A DNA stretch of 64,000 bases from positions 4,898,001 through 4,962,000 of the forward strand of contig NZ_CP042433.1 in NCBI RefSeq assembly GCF_007970805.1, given 5' to 3'. Origin of the DNA: Flavisolibacter ginsenosidimutans (GTDB lineage Bacteria > Bacteroidota > Bacteroidia > Chitinophagales > Chitinophagaceae). The position numbers were made by a program, and so were the translations under genes. The notes under the pieces are model-generated. The model ran no database searches. It was given only the letters and a program-made list of their open reading frames with translations, and was not told the DNA's origin. Positions 26,064 through 34,681 of the stretch are shown here, piece after piece (within the stretch, counting starts at the first letter, position 1; each line of letters begins with the position of its first letter).

Positions 26064-26924
26064 CTATGGATTCTTATCCATCAAAAAACTGATTACTTGG
26101 TTATAAGCATCGTTGAAAGTGGCTTGGTCCCAGTCGCCGTGACCAGCGCCGGTATAGGTTATCATCTTCACGTAAACGCCTGCGGCTTCCAGTTTTGTTT
26201 TGAGTGTCGTTGACTGTGCGATCGGCACAATTGGATCGGCCGTGCCGTGAAGAATAAGCGTGGGCTGTGAACTTGCCGAAACAAAGTTTATCGGGCTTGA
26301 AGATTGATAAAGACTTGCATTCGTTGCCGGTGTTCCGTTCATCAGCAGTTGAATGCCCAACTGGTTAATAGAGCCGGACGGATAAGCGTTGTACATGCCC
26401 ACCATGTCGGTAGGACCAAAGAAATCAACAACGGCTTTAAACTTTGGCGTATTGTTTTTGTAGGCTTGCAACAAGGCCAAATGTCCGCCCGAAGAAGCGC
26501 CGAGAATCACCGTTTTGTCGGTGTTGAACTTGTACTCTCCGGCTTTGCCAAGAATAAAATTCACTGCGGCTTTTACATCGTTTTCCTGCGAGGGAAAGGT
26601 ATTGGTGGAAGGCAAAGCCGCAAGGCGATAATTGAGGTTGAAAATGGCGTATTCGGAAAGCCGGCTTTTTATGACCGGTATAAACTGATTCATGTCCACC
26701 TTGTCGCCGCTGATCCACGCACCGCCGTGAATCATGATGATGGCTTTGGTGGTTGTTGTGGTTCTTCCTGCCGGTAAATAAACGTCCATGCGCTGGGCCG
26801 TGTCGCTGCCGTAGCTTACGTTGTTGAAGGTTTGCTCGGATAGCGGCTGGTCAGCAGTGTTGTCGGTTCCTTTTTGACAGGCAACAAAAACAAAAAGAAA
26901 GAATAAGGGAAATAGTTTTTTCAT
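26064..26924 (-). CDS. Alpha/beta hydrolase lipoprotein (BD-FAE/carboxylesterase type)
   Basis: 286 residues. The signal peptide ends in a lipobox-like FVAC, so an acylated lipoprotein is likely. The hydrolase core has HGGAWISGDK (oxyanion hole HGGAW), GASSGGHLAL (nucleophile Ser in G-x-S-x-G), a catalytic Asp in LHGTADPIVPI and a His in GAGHGDWDQ. This is the bacterial esterase family that includes feruloyl-type esterases. The substrate is not determined. It is monocistronic, followed by the repeat region. Confidence 0.9.
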   Translation of the reverse strand: MKKLFPLFFLFVFVACQKGTDNTADQPLSEQTFNNVSYGSDTAQRMDVYLPAGRTTTTTKAIIMIHGGAWISGDKVDMNQFIPVIKSRLSEYAIFNLNYRLAALPSTNTFPSQENDVKAAVNFILGKAGEYKFNTDKTVILGASSGGHLALLQAYKNNTPKFKAVVDFFGPTDMVGMYNAYPSGSINQLGIQLLMNGTPATNASLYQSSSPINFVSASSQPTLILHGTADPIVPIAQSTTLKTKLEAAGVYVKMITYTGAGHGDWDQATFNDAYNQVISFLMDKNP

Positions 26925-26977
26925 TGGCGATAAGATGGGCGAACAAGAATCCCGTTTAGAACAATGGCCTTTCAGTT

Positions 26978-27184
26978 TTAACCGGCTTTCAAATACTCAA
27001 CCGGCATCAGGCTTTCAAGATTTACGTGTTTAGAAGCGTCAAGAATCTCGATGCCGATGATTTTATCGCCTTCGCCAATGTCTAAAACAATGTCTTCCGT
27101 TACCTGCTTGTTCACCACGGTTTGTTCTCCTGACTCAAGGCGCAGGTAAAGTAAATCGGTTTTGCTGTTGTAGTATATCTGCAT
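26978..27184 (-). CDS. DUF2283 protein, putative antitoxin-like partner
   Basis: 68 residues: MQIYYNSKTDLLYLRL, then VTEDIVLDIGEGDKIIGIEILDASKHV. This is the DUF2283 pattern (a short beta-alpha protein with D-x-L-Y-I/L-x-L and G-x-I-V-G-I-E-I-L-x-A-S). It starts 2 bp after the DUF4258 gene ends. DUF2283 genes often sit beside DUF4258 genes, a toxin-antitoxin-like arrangement whose activity is not settled. Confidence 0.85.
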   Translation of the reverse strand: MQIYYNSKTDLLYLRLESGEQTVVNKQVTEDIVLDIGEGDKIIGIEILDASKHVNLESLMPVEYLKAG

Positions 27185-27186
27185 AA

Positions 27187-27450
27187 TCAGGATTGAAATG
27201 TTCCATAATAAACGTAAACGGTCACAGTAATCATTGCATTGTTTTCAATCGCATAAATAACCTGAATTTGCTTCTCTTCATAGAACTTACCCAACCGTTC
27301 CATATTGAAAGAAAAGATTTTGCTCTTTGCCAAACGACCGGCTTTTGCCTTTACGGCTGTTCCGCTCTGCAGCGTTTCGATAATTTCTTTTTCCGAAGCT
27401 CCTCTTTCCTTTGCTTTTTCTAAGGTATGCGGTTCTATGCGTATCTCCAC
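27187..27450 (-). CDS. DUF4258 protein, putative toxin-like partner
   Basis: 87 residues: RIEPHTLEKAKERGASEKEIIETLQSG, then AKSKIFSFNMERLGKFYEEKQIQVIYAIENNAMITVTVYVYYG. This fits DUF4258, a RelE-like small fold with H-x-x-x-R/K-x-x-E-R-G at the N-terminus and a C-terminal beta-hairpin ending in a VYVYYG strand. It lies directly upstream of the DUF2283 gene with a 2 bp gap. The minus-strand operon precedes aspS on the map (the aspS stop is 17 bp away), but co-transcription with aspS is only possible as read-through. Confidence 0.82.
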   Translation of the reverse strand: MEIRIEPHTLEKAKERGASEKEIIETLQSGTAVKAKAGRLAKSKIFSFNMERLGKFYEEKQIQVIYAIENNAMITVTVYVYYGTFQS

Positions 27451-27467
27451 TTTCTAACCCTCAATTG

Positions 27468-29303
27468 CTATTTCAAATCCAGTTTAATGTTTAACTCTTC
27501 CAACTGCTTGTTATCAACACTGCTGGGTGCGTCCAACATCACATCGCGGCCGCTGTTGTTTTTTGGAAAAGCAATGAAGTCGCGGATGCTTTCGCTGCCG
27601 CCAAGAATCGAACAGAGGCGGTCAAAGCCAAAGGCAATGCCGCCGTGCGGCGGTGCGCCGTATTCAAAAGCGCCGAGCAAAAAGCCAAACTTGTGCTGCG
27701 CTTCTTCCTTGCTCATGCCCAGGGCCGCAAACATTTTTTCCTGCAATTCGCGTTGGTAAATGCGAATGGAGCCGCCGCCAATTTCGTTTCCGTTCAACAC
27801 CATGTCGTAAGCGTTTGCTTTGATGTTCGCATACGGATGTTTGAGATACTCGGCCGCGGCCTCAATGACAGGATTGTTGTTGATCATCTCCTCAATTTGC
27901 GAAGGCTTCGGCGATGTAAAGGGATGGTGCCGTGCTACCCAGCGGTTGCCTTCTTCGTCGTATTCAAACAGCGGAAAATCGAGTACCCACAACAGTTTGA
28001 ACTCGTCTTTTTTGCGCAATCCCAAACGTTCGCCAAGATAAAGCCGCAATTCAGAAATAGCCTTGCGGGTTCTTTCCTCAGCACCGGCCAAAATTAAAAT
28101 CAAATCGCCGGGTTTTGCGTCAACGTAAGCAGCAAAGGCCTTCAATTGCTCCTCGTTAAAGAATTTGTCCACGCTGCTTTTCAAACTCCCGTCAGCGTTA
28201 AACTTAATGTTCATCAAACCTTGCATACCAATCTGCGGACGCTTCACCCAATCGGTTAATTCGTCGAGTTGTTTGCGGGTGTATTCGGCTGCGCCGGGAA
28301 CGGCAATGGCAACAACGGTTTCCGCGTTGTCAAAAACACCAAAGCCGCTTTGCGTTGCAAGCGGCGAGCTTGAAAGCAAGAATTGTTTGTCGAGAAAAAC
28401 CGTCGGCGCTACTTTCAGGTTGGCCACTTTCATTCCAAAGCGAATATCCGGCTTATCAATGCCGTAATGCCACATCGCATCTTCCCAGGTCATGCGCTCA
28501 ACTTTCTCTAAATAATCAATCCCCTTTACTTGTTTGAAGATGTATTTTATCAAACCTTCAAACATGTTCAAAATATCTTCCTGTTCCACAAAAGCCATCT
28601 CGCAATCTATCTGCGTAAACTCGGGCTGACGGTCGGCACGCAAGTCTTCGTCGCGGAAGCATTTTACAATTTGATAGTAACGGTCGTAACCGCTCACCAT
28701 CAGCAGTTGTTTAAAGGTTTGCGGACTTTGCGGCAGGGCATAAAACTCACCGGCATTCATACGCGAAGGAACGACAAAGTCCCTTGCACCTTCGGGTGTT
28801 GATTTAATCAGGAAAGGCGTTTCAATGTCCATGAAACCCTGCTGGTGCAGGTATTCTCTTGTGGCACGATTGACCGCGTAACGCAATTCTAAATTTCTTT
28901 TTACAGCGCCGCGGCGCAAATCCAAATAACGATAGCGCATCCGCAGATCATCGCCGCCGTCGGTATCATCCTGGATAGTGAAAGGCGGCACCGCCGATTT
29001 ATTCAAAATGCTGAAAGCAGAAACGGCAATTTCTATTTCACCGGTCGGCAGTTGAGGGTTTTTGTTGCTGCGTTCAATCACTTTGCCTTTCACTTGCAAA
29101 ACGAATTCGCGGCCGAGCGGTTGAGCATCCAATTCTGCGTTTAACTCTTCGTCAAAAACTGCTTGCGTAATGCCGTAGCGGTCGCGCAAATCAACAAAGG
29201 TGATGGAGCCAAATTTGCGAACGGTTTGTACCCAGCCTGCCAGGGTTACTTCAGTGCCGGCATTTTGCAAACGCAGTTCACCGCATGTATGTGTTCTGAA
29301 CAT
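27468..29303 (-). CDS. aspS: Aspartyl-tRNA synthetase
   Basis: 611 residues from ATG 29303 (MFRTHTCGELRLQNAGTEVTLAGW); the open frame runs 47 residues further upstream through a repeat. The OB-fold anticodon domain (1-110) includes GWVQTVRKFGSITFVDLRDRYG. The class II catalytic core has FMDIETPFLIKSTPEGARDF (motif 1), RCFRDEDLRADRQPEFTQID (motif 2) and GIAFGFDRLCS (motif 3). The bacterial insertion domain (about 290-420) is present. It attaches Asp to tRNA-Asp. Length and motifs are normal for a bacterial AspS. Confidence 0.97.
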   Translation of the reverse strand: MFRTHTCGELRLQNAGTEVTLAGWVQTVRKFGSITFVDLRDRYGITQAVFDEELNAELDAQPLGREFVLQVKGKVIERSNKNPQLPTGEIEIAVSAFSILNKSAVPPFTIQDDTDGGDDLRMRYRYLDLRRGAVKRNLELRYAVNRATREYLHQQGFMDIETPFLIKSTPEGARDFVVPSRMNAGEFYALPQSPQTFKQLLMVSGYDRYYQIVKCFRDEDLRADRQPEFTQIDCEMAFVEQEDILNMFEGLIKYIFKQVKGIDYLEKVERMTWEDAMWHYGIDKPDIRFGMKVANLKVAPTVFLDKQFLLSSSPLATQSGFGVFDNAETVVAIAVPGAAEYTRKQLDELTDWVKRPQIGMQGLMNIKFNADGSLKSSVDKFFNEEQLKAFAAYVDAKPGDLILILAGAEERTRKAISELRLYLGERLGLRKKDEFKLLWVLDFPLFEYDEEGNRWVARHHPFTSPKPSQIEEMINNNPVIEAAAEYLKHPYANIKANAYDMVLNGNEIGGGSIRIYQRELQEKMFAALGMSKEEAQHKFGFLLGAFEYGAPPHGGIAFGFDRLCSILGGSESIRDFIAFPKNNSGRDVMLDAPSSVDNKQLEELNIKLDLK

Positions 29304-29329
29304 AATTTTTTCAATTGGGCGCAAAGATA

Positions 29330-29486
29330 AGAAGACGGAGAAGAGATGAGGAATGACGGATGAAGATGACAGATAACAGAGGACGGATGACGGTGTTGAT
29401 CGTTGTTTGTTGGCCGAGAGAGTCGAGCAACGGTCAACGGCCAACGTTTTTTTGCCGTCATCCGTCCTCTTTCATCCGCCATTCTC
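29330..29486. repeat. Inverted and word-like repeat upstream of aspS
   Basis: GAGGACGGATGACGG (29380-29394) pairs perfectly with CCGTCATCCGTCCTC (29456-29470). Between and around the arms are related words (GATGACAGATAACAGAGG; GTTGATCGTTG; CGGTCAACGGCCAACG). The same CAACGATCAAC/CGGTCAACG words occur upstream of tyrS (56816-56885). Confidence 0.65.
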
Positions 29487-30620
29487 TCACTGCACAATCA
29501 GGTGCGGAACAAAGCGGCTGGTGTTGCTGGTAATTAAGCTGTCGGCTTCGCGAATGCCCATGCCGGCCGGTTCCTGGCCAATGACCCAACTGCCAAGCAC
29601 AGGATAAACACCGGCGAAATCAGGCAGTTCAAACAACTCTTGAAAAATAAAACCTTCTTTGCCGTAGCTGCCTTCGGTGTGTTGAAGAAGGTCGTTATTG
29701 CGGACGATGTTAATGTTGGCACCTTCGCGGCTGAGGATGGGTTTCTTCACGTAGTTCGTAAGTTTGTCGCCTTCAAAATAAGCAGGCAACAAGTAGGGAT
29801 GAGCCGGATAGAGTTCCCAAAGAATAGGCAAAATAGCTTTGTTGGACAAGATCATTTTCCACGCAGGTTCAATCCAAAAAGCACGGTTGCGATCTTCCAG
29901 AATTTTCTTTCCAAAATCATCGCTGAGCAACCACTCCCACGGATAAAGTTTGAAAATATTTTTGATGGGTTCATTCTCCATGTCCACAAACGCGTTCGCG
30001 TTTGAATCCCAGCCAATGTCGTCAACAAAAACAAGTTTGGTTTGCAAACCGGCCTGTATCGCACAATCACGCATATACTCCGCGTTGGTCAGGTCTTCCA
30101 GCGTTTCTTTCAAACAGGTAAAATGCAGCGGGCCGGGATTGAGATAAGCCTTTAGGTATTTCCAATAATCAATCAGTTTTTCGTGAACGCTGTTGAACTG
30201 GTCTTGTGTCTTGTCGAAATCCTGCAACCAAAACCATTGCACAATGCCGGCTTCAAACAAACTCGTTGGCGTGTCGGCATTAAACTCCAGCAGTTTTATC
30301 TGTCCGTTCTTGTAGCACAAATCAAAGCGTCCGTAAATGGCGGGATGGTCTTCCGTCCATGTGCGTTCGATATAAGGAATGATCCATTCGGGAATGGCAA
30401 ACTTATCGTACAAACCTTCGTCCATCACGTGCTGCACGGCATCCAAACACATTGTCCACAATTCCGCCGTTGCTTTTTCAATGGCAAGGATTTCATCCAT
30501 CTCAAATGAATAGTAAGCGCTTTCATCCCAATACGGATTATTGGTGGTGTGAAAACCAAAGCCAAGGCCTTCAACGGCTTTTTGCCAGTTGTTTCGCGGG
30601 TTTATTTTGATTCGTTGCAT
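29487..30620 (-). CDS. Glutathionylspermidine synthase-like ATP-grasp protein
   Basis: 377 residues matching the C-terminal synthetase half of glutathionylspermidine synthase. Visible are NPYWDESAYYSFEMDEI, RFDLCYKNGQIKLLEFNADTPTSLFEAG (metal/ATP-grasp residues E-x-N-A-D-T-P), KLYPWEWLLSDDFGK, KPILSREGANINIV and a C-terminal PVLGSWVIGQEPAGMGIRE. The family forms an amide bond using ATP. The amidase half of E. coli Gss is absent and no such gene is nearby, so the physiological substrate is open; many such standalone proteins are annotated only by fold. Confidence 0.9.
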   Translation of the reverse strand: MQRIKINPRNNWQKAVEGLGFGFHTTNNPYWDESAYYSFEMDEILAIEKATAELWTMCLDAVQHVMDEGLYDKFAIPEWIIPYIERTWTEDHPAIYGRFDLCYKNGQIKLLEFNADTPTSLFEAGIVQWFWLQDFDKTQDQFNSVHEKLIDYWKYLKAYLNPGPLHFTCLKETLEDLTNAEYMRDCAIQAGLQTKLVFVDDIGWDSNANAFVDMENEPIKNIFKLYPWEWLLSDDFGKKILEDRNRAFWIEPAWKMILSNKAILPILWELYPAHPYLLPAYFEGDKLTNYVKKPILSREGANINIVRNNDLLQHTEGSYGKEGFIFQELFELPDFAGVYPVLGSWVIGQEPAGMGIREADSLITSNTSRFVPHLIVQ

Positions 30621-30656
30621 ACATGAATTAAGACGATTTCTAAAGACAGCAAAAGT

Positions 30657-30932
30657 TTAGTTATCAAGCAGGCCATCGACATAATGATAATGTTCTTGAC
30701 TGGCTGATGTAAATTTTTGAATAAATATTGGAGAGAAATGAGCATCTGTGTGGGGAGAAAAGAACCCTTGTTCAATGGCCCAATCATAAACACCCTTATT
30801 GAGTGGATACAATGTTAAGATGCCAGTAAGGTTGTTTTTCTTGATCCAGTTATCAGCAACGGATTTATCCAAAAAAATTCCACTTGAGAAGTTCGCATTA
30901 GCTCCATTAAACACCCAGACACTTTCAATCAT
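30657..30932 (-). CDS. Small conserved hypothetical protein (DUF7710-like)
   Basis: 91 residues: VWVFNGANANFSSGIFLDKSVADNWIKKNNLTGILTLYPLNKGVYDWAIEQGFF, then PIFIQKFTSASQEHYHYVDG. The pattern (V-W-V-F-N-G-A-x-A-x-F-x-S-G-x-F, G-V-Y-D-W-A-I-E, S-A-S-Q-E-H-Y-H-Y) looks like the DUF7710 family as far as I recall. Function unknown. It is AT-richer than the flanking genes and stands alone with 26-36 bp gaps. Confidence 0.7.
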   Translation of the reverse strand: MIESVWVFNGANANFSSGIFLDKSVADNWIKKNNLTGILTLYPLNKGVYDWAIEQGFFSPHTDAHFSPIFIQKFTSASQEHYHYVDGLLDN

Positions 30933-30958
30933 TTCTTTTCTTTTCTTTTATGTTGTGA

Positions 30959-31291
30959 CTACGATGAGACGCTGTACGCACCGCGTCCAAATCCGCCTCT
31001 TGATACAGCGCCTTTAAAACCGTTGCTGCCGATATTGGACGATTCGTGCAAGGCACCGGAATAATATCCCGCACGTTGATAAGTCCCGTTATAATAATTG
31101 CCGTAAGGCCTGAAGGCATAATACCACAAAAGAGCGCTGCCAATGCCGCCATGATGCGCTCTCGTGTAAGGCGCGGTTGTATCGCTGCGCAGGTAGGTTT
31201 TGCTGCCGGCTTGCCAGTCTTTTTTTGGCTGGTTGCACGAAGCCAGTGCGGCGGTGATCAAAACAAGTTCGATGTATTTTGATTTCTTCAT
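30959..31291 (-). CDS. Small Gly/Tyr-rich lipoprotein
   Basis: 110 residues with lipobox ALASC (Cys near 19). The mature part is rich in Gly, Tyr, Ser and Arg (YYNGTYQRAGYYSGALHESSNIGSNGFKGAVSRGGFGRGAYSVSS). No domain is recognised. Such low-complexity short lipoproteins occur in Bacteroidota next to other envelope genes. The gene lies 5 bp downstream of the next lipoprotein gene and is probably co-transcribed with it. Confidence 0.75.
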   Translation of the reverse strand: MKKSKYIELVLITAALASCNQPKKDWQAGSKTYLRSDTTAPYTRAHHGGIGSALLWYYAFRPYGNYYNGTYQRAGYYSGALHESSNIGSNGFKGAVSRGGFGRGAYSVSS

Positions 31292-31296
31292 AGGGC

Positions 31297-31626
31297 TTAC
31301 TTTACGGTAATGTAGACCTCGTAATCTTTTTTCACGTTCACGGTTTTGGTGTCGCCGTTTTCGTTTTCCGCTGTCGTGATTTCGTTGCCAAGCGAAGGCA
31401 AGGTATCGCGGTATTCGATGGTTTTGTAAACCGTGTCATGGACCCAGACTTTGTGCCGTGTAGTAAGTACGTGATGCGTACTGTCGAGTGGCGCAACGGT
31501 GATGGACGATTCAACCGAACCGTTTTTGTTTACGCTTGTGGTCAGGTCTTCGTTATCGTCGCTGTTTGAACAAGAAATTAAAAACAGGCAAAGAATTGAA
31601 AAGGGTAAAAAGCTTAATCGCTGCAT
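31297..31626 (-). CDS. Small lipoprotein of unknown function
   Basis: 109 residues from ATG 31626, which yields a clean lipoprotein signal (MQRLSFLPFSILCLFLISC); the longer frame adds 20 residues before it. The mature part, SNSDDNEDLTTSVNKNGSVE, is acidic, then beta-rich (SITVAPLDSTHHVLTTRHKVWVHDTVYKTIEY), and ends VKKDYEVYITVK. No family is recognised. It lies 60 bp downstream of the MutS-like gene and 5 bp upstream of the next lipoprotein. Confidence 0.8.
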   Translation of the reverse strand: MQRLSFLPFSILCLFLISCSNSDDNEDLTTSVNKNGSVESSITVAPLDSTHHVLTTRHKVWVHDTVYKTIEYRDTLPSLGNEITTAENENGDTKTVNVKKDYEVYITVK

Positions 31627-31686
31627 GGCAAAAATTTGGGGATATAAAGAAAGAAAAAACTTTTTCATGTATCTAATCAAAAGCAA

Positions 31687-33489
31687 TTATTCGGTCATTT
31701 CAATGCCGATTTTTTTCATGAGCAGCGAAGCATTGATGCTCCGGCAAACACCCGGCTTTAGCTTGTAATCAAAGTAAAGTTCTTCGCCTTCCACCTCTAC
31801 GTCAAAATGATAATTTTCAACGGACGAAGAATAGCGTTCTTCGAGTTGGGCAAGTTCTACATCGTGTGTGGCAATAACGGCAACGGCATCTTCTTTTATC
31901 AATTGCTGGATAAGCGCCGCCGAGCCTTTGTGCCGGTCAAAGGAATTGGTGCCGCGCAAAATTTCGTCCAGCAAAATAAAAAGCGGCTCGTGCGTTTTGA
32001 CGGCTTCAATAACGGTTCGCAACTTCTTTAATTCGGCATAAAACGTTGATGTGTTCTCGGCCAAATTATCTGCAATGCGCATGCTGCTCATGAGTTGCAC
32101 GGGCGAAAGTGTGAACGAACGGGCACATACCGGCGCACCCGTTTGCGCCAGCACAACGTTCACGCCGAGGCTGCGCAGGAAAGTGCTTTTGCCCGCCATG
32201 TTGGAACCGGTTATCAAATCAATTTTTGCTTTGCCTTTCAGCGCAAAATCGTTTGTTATTCTTTGTGCGTCGGGTAAGAGGGGATGACCAATGGCCGTTC
32301 CATCAATCGTAAAATCATTCGTCACAAGATTTGGAAAGCACCATTGCGGCTCGTTAAAATGAAGCGTACTGAAACTGTGTAGCAGTTCAACTTCCGCGAT
32401 GGCCTTGAACCAAAGCGGAAGAAAGGTTTTGTTTTCTTTTCGCCAGCGGTTTAAGGCCATCATTTGCCGTACGTCCCACAACAAAAACGGATTGAAGAAC
32501 AAAACACCCACAATGCTTACACGCAGGTCAAAACGATCAAGAATGGCTTTCAACTTTTTTATGGCAAGACTTGCAGAAGTAAGTTCTGGCTTTATGCTTC
32601 TTTGCAAGGTTTGCAAATGCGGTGTAGTAAACGAAGGTTTTTCAAACCAGGAAAGAAAATTTTGCAGCGCCGCTATTTCTTTTACAATGCCGGCCAACTG
32701 CACGTAAGGCTTTACGGTGTTGCGGCTTAAAATAACCGAAGTAATTAAGTAGATGAGAAACAAGCCGGAGAAAATCGTTCCCGGAATGTAGCCCGCCATA
32801 GCCGCAACGGCCGATGAAAGCGTGACGAAACTGTAAGCAATGACGACAAACTTCCAACCACGATGGCGAAAATGTTTTTCTTCTTCTGCTGCCCAGTGTT
32901 GAATCCTGTTTTCGGTAGCCAGCGTAATTTTTTTTTGCATGGCGAATGCCTGCGCTTGTTGCCGCCAGTCGAGCATGGGTGTTAATTCTTTTAGCGCATC
33001 TTGCCGCAACAAAACAAGTTCTGTTGCCTGTGCGTGAAGGAGATTTTGCGCCAACAATGTTTGTCCTTGCTCGGTGTAACAACGGTTTAGCCATTGAAAG
33101 ATTGAAGCGGGACCAAACAGGTCAATATCGGCCGCATAAGCATGTTCCTTTGGAAGAAAATGATGGCCCTCCTCTCTGTTTCCAAATTGATGATTGAGTG
33201 CTCTTAACTCTTCTTCATTTATCTGTATAAGCATTCTTGTGTTCCGGATTTTTGCGTTGTTAACAACGTCAATCGAAACCAAATAAAGAAGCGATGCCAA
33301 GCCAATGATTGCCGGAAGAAAACCAGCCGCACCGTAGGTTGTAAAAACTTTATACGTGATTAAAATTGTTGCAACAAAAACGCCAAGCCGCAGCCAACCG
33401 AGCCGCATTCGTTTTTGTTCCAATTGGCGAAGAAGTACATTATACTTTTCTAATTCGTTTCTGTATTGCTCTTGCCGTGTTGCCTGCAT
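31687..33489 (-). CDS. MutS-related membrane-associated ATPase
   Basis: 600 residues from ATG 33489; a TTG three codons upstream is the alternative. Two hydrophobic pairs (about 35-75 and 215-260) suggest membrane insertion, which true MutS lacks. The C-terminal ATPase is complete: Walker A GSNMAGKSTFLRSLGVNVVLAQ, the ENTSTFYAEL signature, Walker B FILLDEILRGTN and the switch His in VIATHDVELA. There is no N-terminal mismatch-recognition domain and no Smr domain. This MutS-related group is frequent in Bacteroidota; its role is unknown, and a repair function should not be assumed. Confidence 0.88.
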   Translation of the reverse strand: MQATRQEQYRNELEKYNVLLRQLEQKRMRLGWLRLGVFVATILITYKVFTTYGAAGFLPAIIGLASLLYLVSIDVVNNAKIRNTRMLIQINEEELRALNHQFGNREEGHHFLPKEHAYAADIDLFGPASIFQWLNRCYTEQGQTLLAQNLLHAQATELVLLRQDALKELTPMLDWRQQAQAFAMQKKITLATENRIQHWAAEEEKHFRHRGWKFVVIAYSFVTLSSAVAAMAGYIPGTIFSGLFLIYLITSVILSRNTVKPYVQLAGIVKEIAALQNFLSWFEKPSFTTPHLQTLQRSIKPELTSASLAIKKLKAILDRFDLRVSIVGVLFFNPFLLWDVRQMMALNRWRKENKTFLPLWFKAIAEVELLHSFSTLHFNEPQWCFPNLVTNDFTIDGTAIGHPLLPDAQRITNDFALKGKAKIDLITGSNMAGKSTFLRSLGVNVVLAQTGAPVCARSFTLSPVQLMSSMRIADNLAENTSTFYAELKKLRTVIEAVKTHEPLFILLDEILRGTNSFDRHKGSAALIQQLIKEDAVAVIATHDVELAQLEERYSSSVENYHFDVEVEGEELYFDYKLKPGVCRSINASLLMKKIGIEMTE

Positions 33490-33553
33490 GAAATTCAAAA
33501 GGGCAAAATAAGCGAATCCTTCTATCGGTAATGAATTGCGGGAAAGAAGATGT

Positions 33554-33583
33554 TTTGTCCCGCTTATCTCGACGTTATCTTAG
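33554..33583 (+). promoter_or_regulatory. Bacteroidota-type promoter candidate
   Basis: TTTG (33554-33557) and TATCTTAG (33576-33583) are 18 bp apart, close to the -33 TTTG and -7 TAnnTTTG pair of Bacteroidota sigma factors. It ends 16 bp before the ATG chosen for the next gene, which supports that shorter start. Confidence 0.35.
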
Positions 33584-33599
33584 CGGTAAAACTGTTGCC

Positions 33600-34121
33600 A
33601 TGCTTCGTTTCATCACCGTTCTCAAAAAGTTTGACAAGCAGGGCGAGAAAACCGGCTGGACCTACATTGAAATCTCCGCAAAACAGGCAGCCCAGTTAAA
33701 TCCCGGCGTAAAAACATCGTACCGGGTGAAAGGCCGGATAGATGATTATGTCGTTGAAAAAATGGCGCTTATTCCGATGGGCGAAGGCGTTTTTATTATG
33801 CCGCTGAATGCCACCATCCGCAAAGGCATTAAAAAGCAAAAAGGCGCTGAAGTAGAAGTGTGGTTAGAATTAGACACTGAGCCGATTCAAGTCAACGCGG
33901 ACTTTATGGAATGCTTGCGCGACGAACCGGCAGCCTTGAAAACCTTTGACGCTTTGCCCAAAGGCCACCAGAATTATTTTTCCAAATGGATTGAAAGCGC
34001 CAAAACCGAACCCACCAAAGCGAAGCGAATTGCCTTGGCTGTGAATGCCCTTTCAAAAGGTTGGGGCTTTCCCGAAATGTTGCGGGCGCAGAAAAAAGAA
34101 AAACAGCAATTCGGTTTATGA
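33600..34121 (+). CDS. YdeI/OmpD-associated family protein with DUF1905 domain
   Basis: 173 residues from ATG 33600 (MLRFITVLKKFDKQGEKTGWTYIEI); the open frame begins 23 codons earlier, but the extra part is unlike the family. The N-terminal DUF1905 beta-barrel (1-90) includes VKGRIDDYVVEKMALIPMGEGVFIMPLNATIRKGIKKQKGAEVEVWLELD. The C-terminal YdeI-like helical part has LRDEPAALKTFDALPKGHQNYFSKWIESAKTEPTKAKRIALAV. The function is uncharacterised. Its stop overlaps that of the convergent small gene by 6 bp. Confidence 0.85.
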   Translation: MLRFITVLKKFDKQGEKTGWTYIEISAKQAAQLNPGVKTSYRVKGRIDDYVVEKMALIPMGEGVFIMPLNATIRKGIKKQKGAEVEVWLELDTEPIQVNADFMECLRDEPAALKTFDALPKGHQNYFSKWIESAKTEPTKAKRIALAVNALSKGWGFPEMLRAQKKEKQQFGL

Positions 34122-34337
34122 ATCGCTTTGATCTGCGTAATCTGTTCCGGCTACTTCATCGCGGTAGCGATCAGCATCGGTTTCGCGCAGGTCATCGTTC
34201 GATACCTCAAGTGTGTTGTCCTTTCTAGGATCAATGCTTTGATCGTGCCGGTGTTCTTCAGGAGTTTGCAGGGTGCTGTCGGGTGTTAAATAAATTTTTG
34301 TTTCTTCCTGCTGTTTGTTTTGTTTGTTCTTATCCAT
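34116..34337 (-). CDS. Small hydrophilic, probably disordered protein (73 aa)
   Basis: 73 residues from ATG 34337 (MDKNKQNKQQEETKIYLTP). It has almost no hydrophobic residues and many D/E/N/Q/R, and resembles in style the proteins at 34379-34570 and 35638-35856. No family is recognised. The frame could extend 8 residues upstream. It is convergent with the YdeI-like gene. Confidence 0.6.
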   Translation of the reverse strand: MDKNKQNKQQEETKIYLTPDSTLQTPEEHRHDQSIDPRKDNTLEVSNDDLRETDADRYRDEVAGTDYADQSDS

Positions 34338-34378
34338 AATAAATTTTATTTCTGATTTCAAATTCTTAATTCTCCTTT

Positions 34379-34570
34379 CTATCCATCCTCACCGCTCGTT
34401 ACTTCGCTGCTGCTTTGGGTTGGCGTTTTATCCACAGTTTGCCTTCCCGATTCACTGTCGCCTTCCTTTACCGGTTGATCTGTCGGAATGTTGCGCTGGC
34501 CGCCATCGGGTGTTTGCACGTACACGGCGCTTTCCTTTTTGGCATCTGTATTTTGTTGTTGCGGTTTCAT
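34379..34570 (-). CDS. Small hydrophilic protein (63 aa)
   Basis: 63 residues: MKPQQQNTDAKKESAVYVQT, then PDGGQRNIPTDQPVKEGDSE and a Ser/Thr/Glu-rich tail. It is predicted disordered. It lies 41 bp upstream of the similar gene on the same strand, so the two may be co-transcribed. No family is recognised. Confidence 0.55.
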   Translation of the reverse strand: MKPQQQNTDAKKESAVYVQTPDGGQRNIPTDQPVKEGDSESGRQTVDKTPTQSSSEVTSGEDG

Positions 34571-34681
34571 TTTTATAGAGAAAAGGAAATGTTGTGCCAG
34601 AGGAAATTCAGGCGTTTAAAGCTTACATGAACTCAACAAAACAATTGAACTTTGAAGCAATTGAATATTTAAACAGGAGCT

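Noticed and set aside
29304..29444. N-terminal extension of AspS by 47 residues
   Set aside because: The extension runs through the word-like repeat, and the family starts at the MFRTHTCGELR motif.
29303..29486. T-box or other tRNA-sensing leader upstream of aspS or tyrS
   Set aside because: No T-box consensus is visible; the shared sequence upstream of the two genes is explained by word-like repeats.
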